In this document: positions 9,481 to 18,861 of the stretch, piece after piece
Numbering within the stretch: position 1 is the stretch's first letter
Layout: every line of letters begins with the position of its first letter
Assembly: GCF_041679265.1 (NCBI RefSeq)
Contig: NZ_JBGFSM010000008.1
Location: 193,182 to 257,181, forward strand
From: Autumnicola sp041679265
Lineage (GTDB): Bacteria; Bacteroidota; Bacteroidia; Flavobacteriales; Flavobacteriaceae
Reading direction: 5' to 3'
DNA: 64,000 nt
Made by a program: the position numbers and the translations under genes
Notes under the pieces: model-generated
The model's input: the letters and a program-made list of their open reading frames with translations, nothing else
Databases searched by the model: none
Told to the model about the DNA's origin: nothing

Positions 9481-9831
9481 TGGATTGCCTTTAGCTAAGC
9501 AGGTACAAGGATATAAAGTAGATGGGCATTGTAAATATAAAGGATATTGCAGCTATTTTTGCTCCTCTTTTTTATAAAATCTTTGAAATGGTTTAAATAC
9601 TCGATCAAATTACACTGTTGACTCTCTTGCAAACATTATTATTGATTTAGATAAATAATCAGAAGTTTGTTAGCTAGTGATATTGGTACCCAATATTTAG
9701 GACATTATAGGTATAAATAAGCCGAACAGAATATTTGCCGTTTCTATACAATTTTGAAAATTGTAAAAAATTGGACGGGCTTATTTTCATTTTAACGTAT
9801 TTGCGTAAGTTCGCAGTAATTATTATTAAAA
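9481..9831. other. intergenic region with 19-base palindrome
   Basis: This is an AT-rich, 351-base divergent region without a gene. At 9747-9765 there is a perfect inverted repeat of nine bases on each side of a central G (TACAATTTT-G-AAAATTGTA), 67 bases before the glycosyltransferase ATG. It may be an operator; no full promoter consensus is seen. Confidence 0.5.
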
Positions 9832-11442
9832 ATGAAACTTCAACGTAATTACATTTTCCCGCTCATTGCAATTTGCTTGGCAATATTTTTTATAAACCTG
9901 GATGCTATTTATATAAATATAATGGAAGCCAGGAATTTTATTACGGCCAGGGAAATGCTTAATGATGGGAACTGGATTTTTACCACCATGAATGGGGAAC
10001 CACGTTACGAGAAGCCCCCGCTGCCCACATGGCTTACCGCTGTTTCCATGTCCCTTTTTGGAATGGAAAATCTTTTTGCGCTACGCCTGCCCGCCGCAGT
10101 GGCCACTTTAATACTGGTTCTCTTTTTCTACTTTCTGGTTATCAATGTAACCGGTAAAAAAAAGTTTGCCTGGATAGCTTCGCTTATTTTAATGACTTCA
10201 TTTTATATTATTTTTTCGGGACGTAACGGGCAATGGGATATTTTTGCCCACGCTTTTATGTTACCGGCCATCTATTTTTTATATCTTTTTTTTACTTCAG
10301 AAGAAAATACTTATAAAAATGCTATTTTTTCTGCCATATTTATAGGATGTTCCTTTTTAAGTAAAGGGCCGGTCTCTCATTACGCCTTGTTATTTCCTTT
10401 TCTAATTGCATATGGCAGTGTTTTCAGGTTTAAAGAGCTTGGTAAAAAATGGAAACCATTATTGATTTTAATAATACTGGCGATCATTACTTCCGGCTGG
10501 TGGAACTTGTACGTTTACCTGTTTGATACCCATGCAGTGGCAAAAATCACCGAAAAGGAAACCGGCCGGTGGCTGGATTATAATGTACGTCCATTTTATT
10601 ACTACTGGAGCTTTTTTGTACATACCGGCCTCTGGCTTCTTCCTGCCTTTATTGGTTTAATATACCCTTATCTTAAGAAAAGGGTATTTAACAAGAAAGT
10701 CTACAAATTTGCCCTTATCTGGACCCTGGCTGCTGTGATCTTATTATCTTTTATTCCGGAAAAAAAGGTAAGGTATTTATTGCCTGTCTTTATTCCGCTT
10801 GCACTTAATACTGCTTTTTACTTGGAATATTTATTTAGAAATTTCAGGTTAAACATGCCCTTAAGAGAGACCTGGATTGTTTATTTTAATTTTTGCCTTG
10901 TTGCTTTAATAGGCATTTTGTTTCCTATAGCAGGATTTTTTTATTTTGGTAATGAAATCGCACAATTTCCGTTATGGTTCGCGCTTTCAGCCATCTCCCT
11001 TTTCGTTTTAGGTTTGGCTATTTTAAATGGTTTGCGCAAGCGAAAAATAGAAAATGTGTTTTATCTCAGCATTGGATTTATTATTAGTCTTATCTGGTTT
11101 GGCCTTCCAATGGCTAAGTATATTAATACAAATAAAGATTATAAAAGTATCGTTAATGTAAAGCCTCTGCTAAAGGAAAAAAACTTAAAACTCTATGAGT
11201 TCAGGAGTTTTACTCCGGAAATTATATGGGAGTATGGAGAGCCTATTCCTGTTTTACATGAAGAAGATCCGCCGCCTGTAGAACCTTCTTTTTATCTTCT
11301 TGCCCAAGAGGGGATGGAGGGGATGCTTCAGGATGAATTTAAGGATTATCACCTGAAGAAAGTGGAGAGTTTTGATATGAATCCTGTTTCTACCACTCAT
11401 AAAAGCAGACTTTACAGGAACCTTTACCTACTAGAAAAATAA
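9832..11442 (+). CDS. ArnT/PMT-like lipid-dependent glycosyltransferase
   Basis: This is an integral membrane glycosyltransferase of the GT39/GT83 clan (ArnT, PMT). It has about 12 hydrophobic segments and 536 residues. The first periplasmic loop contains the acidic MEARNF segment followed by GEPRYEKPPLPTW, the arrangement seen in ArnT-like enzymes that transfer a sugar from a polyprenyl phosphate. The C-terminal 100 residues are soluble and proline-rich. ArnT itself decorates lipid A; the acceptor here is unknown. manA follows 57 bases downstream with its own -7 element. Linkage to mannose metabolism, through a mannosyl-lipid donor, is only a contextual guess. Confidence 0.85.
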   Translation: MKLQRNYIFPLIAICLAIFFINLDAIYINIMEARNFITAREMLNDGNWIFTTMNGEPRYEKPPLPTWLTAVSMSLFGMENLFALRLPAAVATLILVLFFYFLVINVTGKKKFAWIASLILMTSFYIIFSGRNGQWDIFAHAFMLPAIYFLYLFFTSEENTYKNAIFSAIFIGCSFLSKGPVSHYALLFPFLIAYGSVFRFKELGKKWKPLLILIILAIITSGWWNLYVYLFDTHAVAKITEKETGRWLDYNVRPFYYYWSFFVHTGLWLLPAFIGLIYPYLKKRVFNKKVYKFALIWTLAAVILLSFIPEKKVRYLLPVFIPLALNTAFYLEYLFRNFRLNMPLRETWIVYFNFCLVALIGILFPIAGFFYFGNEIAQFPLWFALSAISLFVLGLAILNGLRKRKIENVFYLSIGFIISLIWFGLPMAKYINTNKDYKSIVNVKPLLKEKNLKLYEFRSFTPEIIWEYGEPIPVLHEEDPPPVEPSFYLLAQEGMEGMLQDEFKDYHLKKVESFDMNPVSTTHKSRLYRNLYLLEK

Positions 11443-11469
11443 TGATTTTCAACTATTGATATTAAGAAC

Positions 11470-11477
11470 TATATTTG
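11470..11477 (+). promoter_or_regulatory. -7 element upstream of manA
   Basis: TATATTTG matches TAnnTTTG and lies 22 bases before the manA ATG. The -33 half is not clear at the expected distance. Confidence 0.45.
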
Positions 11478-11499
11478 AAGGTCCAAAAAAGAATAAAAC

Positions 11500-12477
11500 A
11501 TGAAAATGCCTGATTATCCGTTGAAATTTACCCCTATCCTGAAAGAAAAGATTTGGGGAGGAAATAAGCTTAAAGATATTTTAAACAAGCACTCAATAAT
11601 TGAAAATCTGGGGGAAAGTTGGGAAATATCGGGTGTTGCCGATAATGTTTCTGTAGTTGAAAATGGCGAATTACGAGGCACTTCTTTAAAAAAACTTATT
11701 GAAGAGCATAAAGGAAAGTTTCTTGGGGAGAAGATCTACAAGCAGTTTGGAGATGATTTTCCTCTTCTTATAAAATTTATCGATGCCAGTACTGAACTTT
11801 CTGTACAACTTCATCCAAATGACAGGCTTGCCAAGAAGCGCCATAATTCTTTTGGAAAAACGGAAATGTGGTACATTATGCAGGCAGATGAAAATGCTAA
11901 AATAAATGTAGGTTTTAAAGAAACCATTACCAGGGAGGAATATCTCGATGCACTTGAGGCCAATGAAATCACGAAGCTCCTTAATTTTGAGGAGGTGAAA
12001 AAAGGAGATAGTTTTTTTATCAATACCGGGAAAGTTCATGCCATAGGAGCGGGGGTGCTTTTGGCAGAAATTCAACAAACTTCAGATATTACCTATCGCA
12101 TTTATGATTGGGACCGTGTAGATGCTGATGGCAATTCCAGGGAGTTGCACACTGCGCTGGCTATAGACGCTATAGACTTCGAAAAGAAAAATGATTTTAA
12201 ATTAACCTACGACAAAAAAGCTAATGAGTCTACCAATATTGCAAGATGCCAGTATTTTACCACAAATTATCTCCCGGTAAGCGGTAAAGTGAATAAAGAT
12301 TATACCAATACAGATTCTTTTGTGATCTATATGTGCGTAAGCGGCAGAGCTGAAATTGCCACCAGAGGGAACGTGGAACCTATCCAGCAGGGGCAAACCA
12401 TATTAATTCCTGCAAACATCGAAAAAGTGCATATCCAGGCTAAAGATTGTGAGCTACTGGAGGTATTTATTGGCTAA
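11500..12477 (+). CDS. manA: mannose-6-phosphate isomerase, class I
   Basis: The enzyme interconverts mannose-6-phosphate and fructose-6-phosphate. The short (325-residue) Bacillus-type form is recognised from KEKIWGG near the start, the zinc-binding QLHPND and GKTEMWYIM segments in the first cupin region, and KVHAIGAG later. The C-terminal cupin half ends with a QGQTILIPANIEKV strand pair. A second ATG two codons in is equally possible as start. The gene sits between an ArnT-like glycosyltransferase and a bidirectional terminator, so GDP-mannose or cell-surface sugar supply is a plausible use. Confidence 0.93.
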   Translation: MKMPDYPLKFTPILKEKIWGGNKLKDILNKHSIIENLGESWEISGVADNVSVVENGELRGTSLKKLIEEHKGKFLGEKIYKQFGDDFPLLIKFIDASTELSVQLHPNDRLAKKRHNSFGKTEMWYIMQADENAKINVGFKETITREEYLDALEANEITKLLNFEEVKKGDSFFINTGKVHAIGAGVLLAEIQQTSDITYRIYDWDRVDADGNSRELHTALAIDAIDFEKKNDFKLTYDKKANESTNIARCQYFTTNYLPVSGKVNKDYTNTDSFVIYMCVSGRAEIATRGNVEPIQQGQTILIPANIEKVHIQAKDCELLEVFIG

Positions 12478-12572
12478 TATCCGGTTACTTAAGAAAACAG
12501 TTTGTTATCTCAACGGGAAGAAGTGACATGAAACTGAAGGTTTTTATACCCTTGTGATATCATAAAATATTA

Positions 12573-12606
12573 AAAAGAGCTGCGAAAAATCCTCCGCAGC
12601 TCTTTT
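12573..12606. terminator. bidirectional terminator between manA and aldo/keto reductase
   Basis: AAAAGAGCTGCG and CGCAGCTCTTTT form a perfect 12-base stem with A and T tracts on both flanks, so it can stop transcription from either of the two convergent genes. Confidence 0.85.
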
Positions 12607-12626
12607 CATCTGGTTAAAAATTAAAT

Positions 12627-13625
12627 TTATTTCTTCTTCAGGATCTTATCTATTTCTTCCAGTTCGCTTTTGCTAAATTCAATATTATCTAAAGCTCCAA
12701 TATTATCTTCCAGCTGTGAAACCTTGCTTACCCCTACCAGCACCGAGGTTACCCGTTTATCTTTTAATAACCATGCTACGGCCATTTGTGCAAGACTCTG
12801 GCCACGAGACTGGGCAATCTTATTAAGTTTCTGAACTTGTTCTACTACTTCCGGTGTAATTTGTGATTTACTTAAGTAGCTGCCTTCAGTAGCGGCGCGG
12901 GAATCTTCAGGAATGCCATCCAGATATTTAGAGGTGAGAATTCCCTGTTCTAAAGGAGAAAAAACGATGCTGCCCACACCTTCATGTTCTAAAGTATTCA
13001 GGAGACCGTCTTCCACCCATCGGTCCATCATGTTATAGCGCGGCTGATGTATTAAAAAAGGTGTTCTTTGTTCCCTGAGAATTTCAGCAGCTTTTGAAGT
13101 TTCTTTGGCAGAATATTGAGAAATTCCCACGTATAAAGCTTTTCCATCCCTTACAATCTGGTCCAGCGCTCCCATAGTTTCTTCAAGAGGAGTATCTGGA
13201 TCTGGCCGGTGATGATAAAAGATATCCACATAATCCAACCCCATCCTTTGCAGAGACTGGTCCAGGCTGGCAATGAGGTACTTTCTTGACCCAAAATTAC
13301 CATAAGGCCCTGGCCACATATCCCATCCTGCTTTTGTAGAAATTATCAATTCATCCCGGTAGGCTTTAAAATCTTCTTTGAAGATTTTCCCAAAATTTTT
13401 CTCAGCCGAACCATAAGGTGGTCCGTAATTATTGGCAAGGTCAAAATGGGTAATCCCGTTGTCAAAAGCGGTGCGAAGGATTTGTCTGGCATTATCAAAA
13501 TCATCATGATCTCCAAAGTTATGCCACAGGCCAATTGAAATGAGCGGAAGCATTATTCCGCTATCTCCGCAGCGGCGGTATTCCATATTTTCATAACGAT
13601 TTTCACTGGCTTTATAGTTCTCCAT
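12627..13625 (-). CDS. aldo/keto reductase, YghZ-like
   Basis: This NADPH-dependent aldo/keto reductase is of the subgroup that includes E. coli YghZ (L-glyceraldehyde-3-phosphate reductase). It keeps GLWHNFGD, THFDLANNYGPPYGSAE (catalytic Asp and Tyr), FYHHRPD (His), and the C-terminal cofactor patch TSVLVGVSKVSQLEDN. The start at 13625 aligns best with YghZ, whose N-terminus has a matching ...ERYGQM segment. A longer form from an ATG at 13676 is possible because that ATG overlaps the stop of the upstream regulator gene (TAATG). Physiological substrate is not shown; detoxification of reactive aldehydes is the usual role. Confidence 0.9.
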   Translation of the reverse strand: MENYKASENRYENMEYRRCGDSGIMLPLISIGLWHNFGDHDDFDNARQILRTAFDNGITHFDLANNYGPPYGSAEKNFGKIFKEDFKAYRDELIISTKAGWDMWPGPYGNFGSRKYLIASLDQSLQRMGLDYVDIFYHHRPDPDTPLEETMGALDQIVRDGKALYVGISQYSAKETSKAAEILREQRTPFLIHQPRYNMMDRWVEDGLLNTLEHEGVGSIVFSPLEQGILTSKYLDGIPEDSRAATEGSYLSKSQITPEVVEQVQKLNKIAQSRGQSLAQMAVAWLLKDKRVTSVLVGVSKVSQLEDNIGALDNIEFSKSELEEIDKILKKK

Positions 13626-13675
13626 ATTAAAATTATTGGTTTTATTGATTTTAAATATTTGAGTTTTAGATAACA

Positions 13676-14419
13676 TTATCTCAACCTGTTTAAAAAATCT
13701 TCTTTCCGCCGGGTGGAAACCGGTAAAACAGTATTATTTTTTAAGGTAACATATCCTCCTTTTCCTTTTGTATATTTTACCACATGGTTGAGATTTACAA
13801 TATATGAATTATGAATTCTGGCAAAATTGAAAGGTATTAATAATTTTTCAAAATGTTTCAGGCTTTTTGAAACCGTATATTTTGCATTTTTAAATACGTG
13901 CAAGTAGGTATAGTTAATATCTGCCTGGCAGTAAAGAATGTCTTCCAAATCTATAAACAAGATACTATCCTGGGTGGATACATGAATTTTTTTTGAAGAC
14001 GTATTTTCCTCAAGGTTATGAAACAATATATCAAGCTGTTGGGAAATTGCACTCTGGTTCCTTCTTTTTTTGAGCTTAACAATGGCATCATGAAAATCTT
14101 TTTCATCAATAGGTTTTAGAAGATAATCTACGGCGCTTAATCTAAAAGCCTGGATTGCATATTCAGAAAAAGCGGTGGTAAAAATTATTTCAAAGTCTAC
14201 TTTATTTATCTTCTGAAGAAAATCAAAACCACTTTGGTTCCCCAGCTGTATGTCTAGAAAAAGTACATCCGGGCTATTATTTTGCATTTCTTTCAATGCC
14301 TGTTCAGCGTTGGTATAGGAAGCCAATAATATAATTTCTCCTGAAGAGTTTATTAAATTTTCCAGGAGATTCACACAATGTTGTTCATCATCTAAAATAA
14401 CTGCGTTAATCATCATCAT
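13676..14419 (-). CDS. LytTR-family response regulator
   Basis: A receiver domain (ILDDEQHC at the acidic pocket, phosphoacceptor Asp56 in VLFLDIQLG) is joined to a C-terminal LytTR DNA-binding domain (EDILYCQADINYTYLHV, ARIHNSYIVNLNHV). It would bind promoter repeats as a dimer when phosphorylated. Three ATG codons in a row at 14419-14411 overlap the end of the kinase gene; I give the first. The kinase is immediately upstream, so the two are translationally coupled partners. Target genes are unknown; the downstream aldo/keto reductase could be one. Confidence 0.92.
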   Translation of the reverse strand: MMMINAVILDDEQHCVNLLENLINSSGEIILLASYTNAEQALKEMQNNSPDVLFLDIQLGNQSGFDFLQKINKVDFEIIFTTAFSEYAIQAFRLSAVDYLLKPIDEKDFHDAIVKLKKRRNQSAISQQLDILFHNLEENTSSKKIHVSTQDSILFIDLEDILYCQADINYTYLHVFKNAKYTVSKSLKHFEKLLIPFNFARIHNSYIVNLNHVVKYTKGKGGYVTLKNNTVLPVSTRRKEDFLNRLR

Positions 14420-16490
14420 AGTATTTTTGAGGAACCTCAATTTCTACGCGAAGGCCTTCATCAAGATCAATGAGCCTCACACTCCCTTTGGTTTTATTAA
14501 AATTATTGATGATTTCAATACGGTTGCGGGTGAGTTCTATCCCTACTGAGCTAGTTCCTTTTTTACGTTGATTTTCGTTAAATTTCCTGCCTACCCCATT
14601 ATCTTCAATGGTGAACAGGAGGTGGTTCTTTTTATCTAAGATCTTAATACCTATAAGCCCTGGTCCCTTCTTTCCGGACAAACCATGCCAGATGGCATTT
14701 TCAATAAATGGCTGGAGAAGTAACGGTGGAATAAAAGTATGTTCTAAATGTATGCTCTTCTCTATGTAGAAAAAATAGGAGAATTTATTATTTAATCTTA
14801 ATTTTTCCAGTTGAAGATACAGCTCCAGTGCTTCCAAATCTTCTTTTATTGTAATTTCTTTTTTTGCTGAATATTCCAGGATAAGCCGCATTAGCCTGGC
14901 AAATTTGGTGAGATAGTGGTTGGCATCTTCAATTTTATGATGAGAGATATAATCATTTATAGAGTTGAGGGCATTAAAAATAAAATGCGGATTCAATTGT
15001 GATCGCAGGGCTTTAAGCTCTACATCGGCAACTTTGGTTTGGTACTCAGCCTGGATCGCTTGGTAAACTGCATCCCGCTTTTTGGTATATAACATAAAGC
15101 CAATAACTGCGAAAAGGATTATACCACTGCCGCCCAGAATAGAAATATTTTTATATAATTTTTGTCTTTTAATTTCCGCTTGGGCGATAGCACGTTTTTT
15201 TTGATTTTCAGCTTTTAGAATCGCTTTTTGTTCCTCTAATCTATACTGCGCTTCCAGTTGTGCAATTTCTTCTGTTTTTTCTGAAGAAAATAAGCTGTCT
15301 TTAAGGGCCATCGCCTTTGATTTTCTCTCCAGGGCTTCCTTAAAATTGCCCTTTATCTCATAAACTCTTGCAAGATTATCTAAAGCCACTATTTTCTGCT
15401 TTAAATATTGGGATTTATTTGCAAATTCCAGAGCATATTCAAAATACCTTTTGCCTGCCCTCAGATCATTATTTTGCTGAGCATTTCTGTGCAAATATAT
15501 TTCTCCTACCTCATTGCATACAATGGCAAGGTTGTGTGGATCTTGCAGTTCCCTGTAAATAGAATCGGTAAGTAACAGAAATTTAAGCGCCTTGGCATCT
15601 TTGTGCATCCTTTTATAGGCAATGCCCAAATTAGTCATACTGGCTGCAGTTACTTTTTTATTCCCAATATTTTTTCCAATAGCATAAGCTTTCTCATAGC
15701 TGTCAATAGCTTTTTGTGACTCATTTGTACTATCATAGATATTACCAATGCTAAGCAGGGAATTAGCAACCCCTAAAAAGTAATGCTCCCTTTTATATAT
15801 TCCAATGGCTTTCTGTTGGTATTTTAGGGATTTAGGATATTTTTCCAGGTGATTATAAAGTATGCCAATGTTAGATAATATAAAAGCGCTGTTTAAGCTA
15901 TTTTCCATACCTATATGTTGGTATATATCTAGTGCTTTAAAATTTATAGAAAGTGCTTCAGAATATGCTCCCCGGTACATATTATTAATAGCGATGCTGC
16001 CTAATACCCTTGCCATGGTTGCAGAATCTCCTTTTTGCTTAAAAAATTGGTACACTTCTTTGTAATTTCTTGTAGATTCGGCATAACGGGCATGGCTAAA
16101 ATAAAGAAGGCCTTTTGCAAATTTGATCTTTATAACACCGGTAGAATCTTTAGCGCTTTCAAGAATGGTAAGGGCTTTATTGTAGCTTTTGTTAGCTTTT
16201 TCAGAATTACCAAGAGAACTGTAGTTATGTCCCAAACAGGTATATGCCTGCCCAAGCAATTTTGGTATATTTAATTTTCTTGCAATACCTATGGCTTGCC
16301 TGGCAGTTTCTATACCTTTCTCAGGATTGCTGGTATAATTCAAATAAGACAGCTCATTTAAAATAGTTGCTTTTACAGAATCTTCACTGGTATTATTTAG
16401 TAGGATGCCAAGGGAATCTATTTCCTTATGCTGCGAAAAGGAATAGAAATTCCAGCATGTGATTAATAATAAGGCAATCAAACTCTTCAT
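14406..16490 (-). CDS. TPR-containing LytS-type sensor histidine kinase
   Basis: A signal peptide (about 20 residues) is followed by an array of TPR helical repeats (about residues 40-400), a coiled coil (about 402-447), one membrane helix (448-468) and a HisKA-like PF06580 kinase core. The core begins ELKALRSQLNPHFIFNALNS with the predicted phosphorylated His502; an ATPase domain with EDNGVGRKF follows. The TPR part would lie in the periplasm and sense a ligand or protein. This architecture is common in Bacteroidetes. It forms a two-component pair with the overlapping LytTR regulator. The signal is unknown. Confidence 0.92.
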   Translation of the reverse strand: MKSLIALLLITCWNFYSFSQHKEIDSLGILLNNTSEDSVKATILNELSYLNYTSNPEKGIETARQAIGIARKLNIPKLLGQAYTCLGHNYSSLGNSEKANKSYNKALTILESAKDSTGVIKIKFAKGLLYFSHARYAESTRNYKEVYQFFKQKGDSATMARVLGSIAINNMYRGAYSEALSINFKALDIYQHIGMENSLNSAFILSNIGILYNHLEKYPKSLKYQQKAIGIYKREHYFLGVANSLLSIGNIYDSTNESQKAIDSYEKAYAIGKNIGNKKVTAASMTNLGIAYKRMHKDAKALKFLLLTDSIYRELQDPHNLAIVCNEVGEIYLHRNAQQNNDLRAGKRYFEYALEFANKSQYLKQKIVALDNLARVYEIKGNFKEALERKSKAMALKDSLFSSEKTEEIAQLEAQYRLEEQKAILKAENQKKRAIAQAEIKRQKLYKNISILGGSGIILFAVIGFMLYTKKRDAVYQAIQAEYQTKVADVELKALRSQLNPHFIFNALNSINDYISHHKIEDANHYLTKFARLMRLILEYSAKKEITIKEDLEALELYLQLEKLRLNNKFSYFFYIEKSIHLEHTFIPPLLLQPFIENAIWHGLSGKKGPGLIGIKILDKKNHLLFTIEDNGVGRKFNENQRKKGTSSVGIELTRNRIEIINNFNKTKGSVRLIDLDEGLRVEIEVPQKYYDDD

Positions 16491-16907
16491 ACCTATATAA
16501 TTATTAATAATAAATTAGGAGAAGTGTTTGGGGATATGATCTAAGTTAACAAAAAAAACGAAAAATAAAGGTTATGGCACAACTATTAGTAAATTATATT
16601 CAACTAATAATCTGTGGGTTGCAATTGTTGAAGGGCTTTTAAAAATCCGGAAACTCTTCAGAAGAAAGAGACAGGAGCAGATCATTTTCTATGATTTAAT
16701 TGCTAAAATGCTATTGAAGTGTTACTAAAAGAAGATTAGAGGTAAGCAGCAAATTAGAAAGGCAATCTTGGCAATTATAAAATAATGGTAGGTAATGTAA
16801 TTCATAAAATTCCCCTGAAGCATCTTCAGAGGAATCTTTATATTTAATTTAATCTAGCCCAGATGCTACTTAAGAAAACTGCAGATAACATCACTTGTAG
16901 GTTGTAA
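16491..16907. other. non-coding stretch with one hairpin
   Basis: I see no gene in this AT-rich stretch. Its only clear structure is the hairpin at 16809-16835, annotated separately. Confidence 0.5.
16809..16835 (-). terminator. terminator for the broken lipoprotein gene
   Basis: TTCCCCTGAAG and CTTCAGAGGAA pair over 11 positions with one mismatch-type G-T, around a CAT loop. On the minus strand the stem is followed by TTTTAT. Confidence 0.65.
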
Positions 16908-17317
16908 TCAATTAAAAGCTTGCTTTTTGACATGTTTAGAGTAGGTCTCATGATAGCTTAACCATTCGTCATACTCCAATGCTCCCATTGCTGTGCGCAT
17001 TTCTGTAGAATTATAGGCTTTTCCTTCCACGTTTATTACCGTTACAAATACATAACTGGCATATCTTACCACTCCATCCATAAGGATATCATACTCGGGA
17101 CCGGCGTTTTCCAGGGCAATATCCATGGCGTCTTTTATGTTGAAACCAATCCCGAAAACATAGGATTTTTCACCTTCTGTTTTGATTCCCTGGGACCTGT
17201 CAATACCTAAATGGCATTTTTAGAACTTATAGCGGTAAAATCTACTAACCTTACAGAACACGAAGAGAAGGAAAATAAAACTAATAACAATCCAAAGTAA
17301 AGTTTAATATTTGTCAT
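16908..17317 (-). pseudogene. small lipoprotein gene with 1-base frameshift
   Basis: The minus strand from the ATG at 17317 encodes a lipoprotein signal (MTNIKLYFGLLLVLFSFSSC, Cys20), then VRLVDFTAISSKN, and stops at a TAG near 17215. In the next frame the protein continues without a break as HLGIDRSQGIKTEGEK, then SYVFGIGFNIKDA and a C-terminal part to 16908. Restoring one base, for example one more A in the AAAAA run near the junction, would fuse the two into about 136 residues. The whole looks like a small conserved Bacteroidetes lipoprotein of unknown function. It is either a fresh pseudogene or a homopolymer sequencing error. Confidence 0.75.
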
Positions 17318-17748
17318 AACTAAAGAATTTTAATTCCTACTCTTGTGGTTTTTCGGATACACCCCGTTTATATAGTCTCTGGTCTCTATAAAAGCTATTA
17401 AAAGATTTTGAATGTGCTCTTTGATGAACTTTGGAGAGAAAGCAAAACCTCTTATTGAAGGACTCTAAAATACTCAGAGGTAACCCCATTGGAAATGAAA
17501 TGTTATTTTTTGTGAGGCTTCATTTATTCACTGCCCATTTAAAGCTGATAGCTGCTACAGCAGTGGAGGGGATACGCCTGGTTTTATAAATTGAGGTAGT
17601 TGAATTTTTTTTTATTCTACAGGTAGCCTCAACCATTTAAAAATTAGACTATCTTAATCTAATGCTAATTCTTTGCAGGTTTTCGTGGCATCTTTTAATT
17701 TCGAAGTGAAACTCCATTCTTGATTTTAGAACTTCAAAATTGCGTATA
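17318..17748. other. non-coding stretch upstream of desaturase
   Basis: This 431-base divergent region between the broken lipoprotein gene and the desaturase shows no gene. It contains the likely desaturase promoter annotated separately; the rest is featureless to my eye. Confidence 0.5.
17672..17703 (+). promoter_or_regulatory. probable desaturase promoter
   Basis: TTTG at 17672-17675, a 20-base spacer and TAATTTCG at 17696-17703 (one base off TAnnTTTG) sit about 45 bases before the desaturase ATG. Confidence 0.4.
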
Positions 17749-18852
17749 ATGGAAAATCTTAGTCTCCGCCCGCCTCAATACCAAAAGAATACCAACATAA
17801 AATTTTCAGCTTTAAGAAAAACTGTATTTGATAAAGTAAAAATGCTGGAGAAAAGCAAAAGGTTTGAGATTAAATTAAAGGCTTTTCTTTTTCCCTTGCT
17901 GTATTTTTCAGTTTATGCCCTGCTACTTTCTTATGGAAATACACCTGGTGTATTTTATCTTTCTTATTTCCTGCTGGGAATATTTTTAGTGCTTAATTTT
18001 TTAAACCTCGTACACGATGCCGTGCATGAAGTAATTTTTACCTCTGCTAAATGGATGAATAAAATCTATGTTTACTTTTTTGATCTGCTGGGAGCCAACA
18101 GCTATATCTGGAAAATTCGTCATTTGCAGCTTCATCATGCCTATCCTAATATTATGAATTGGGACAGTGATTTTGAGCAAAGTCCAATGGTAAGGGTTTT
18201 TCCTCATGCTGAAGCCCGGAAAATGCATGCTTACCAGCATATCTATTTACCCTTCATGTACCCATTCTATTTATTCAACTGGTTAGTAATTAGAGATTTT
18301 AAGGACTTTTTTAGTGATCATGCCATTGTAAGGAAAATAGTGAAGATTCCTAAAAAAGAGTTTGTTAAACTTTTTCTGTTTAAAGGCTTTTTCTTTTTTT
18401 ACCTGCTTCTGCTTCCAAAGATGGTATTGGGGGTAAGGTGGGGCAGTATCCTATTGGGCTTCTGCCTTATGATATTAACTGCCAGCCTGCTGTCGCTGCT
18501 GGTACTTCTTTCTCCCCATGCAAATATCCATAGTGATTTTCCTCAGGCAGATGAAAGTGGGCAGATGCCTTATAACTGGTTTGAGCATCAGTTAAAATGC
18601 ACTAATGATGTGTCTAATGACAACTTTTTTGTAAGGTTTTTTATGGGCAGCTTTAATTATCACATAGCCCATCATCTTTTCCCTAATGTACATCATGTAT
18701 ATTATCCTGAAATTACTAAATCTATTAAAGATTTTGCACTTGCCAATAACCTGCCGTACCGGCAACAGACCCTGTGGCAATCTTTAAAAGGGCATTACGA
18801 TTTACTGAAGCAAAATGCCGTTCATGAAAACATCTTCGAAGAAACGATGTAG
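17749..18852 (+). CDS. membrane fatty acid desaturase
   Basis: This di-iron acyl desaturase of 367 residues has the three histidine boxes of the membrane FADS superfamily: HDAVH at 89-93, HLQLHH at 125-130 and HIAHH at 305-309. Long hydrophobic segments lie between them. It would introduce a double bond into acyl chains at the membrane, using an external electron donor since no cytochrome b5 domain is present. I took the ATG at 17749; an upstream TTG adds only three codons. It converges on deoD with nine bases between the stops and no terminator between them. Regiospecificity cannot be predicted here. Confidence 0.9.
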   Translation: MENLSLRPPQYQKNTNIKFSALRKTVFDKVKMLEKSKRFEIKLKAFLFPLLYFSVYALLLSYGNTPGVFYLSYFLLGIFLVLNFLNLVHDAVHEVIFTSAKWMNKIYVYFFDLLGANSYIWKIRHLQLHHAYPNIMNWDSDFEQSPMVRVFPHAEARKMHAYQHIYLPFMYPFYLFNWLVIRDFKDFFSDHAIVRKIVKIPKKEFVKLFLFKGFFFFYLLLLPKMVLGVRWGSILLGFCLMILTASLLSLLVLLSPHANIHSDFPQADESGQMPYNWFEHQLKCTNDVSNDNFFVRFFMGSFNYHIAHHLFPNVHHVYYPEITKSIKDFALANNLPYRQQTLWQSLKGHYDLLKQNAVHENIFEETM

Positions 18853-18861
18853 TAAACAGCC

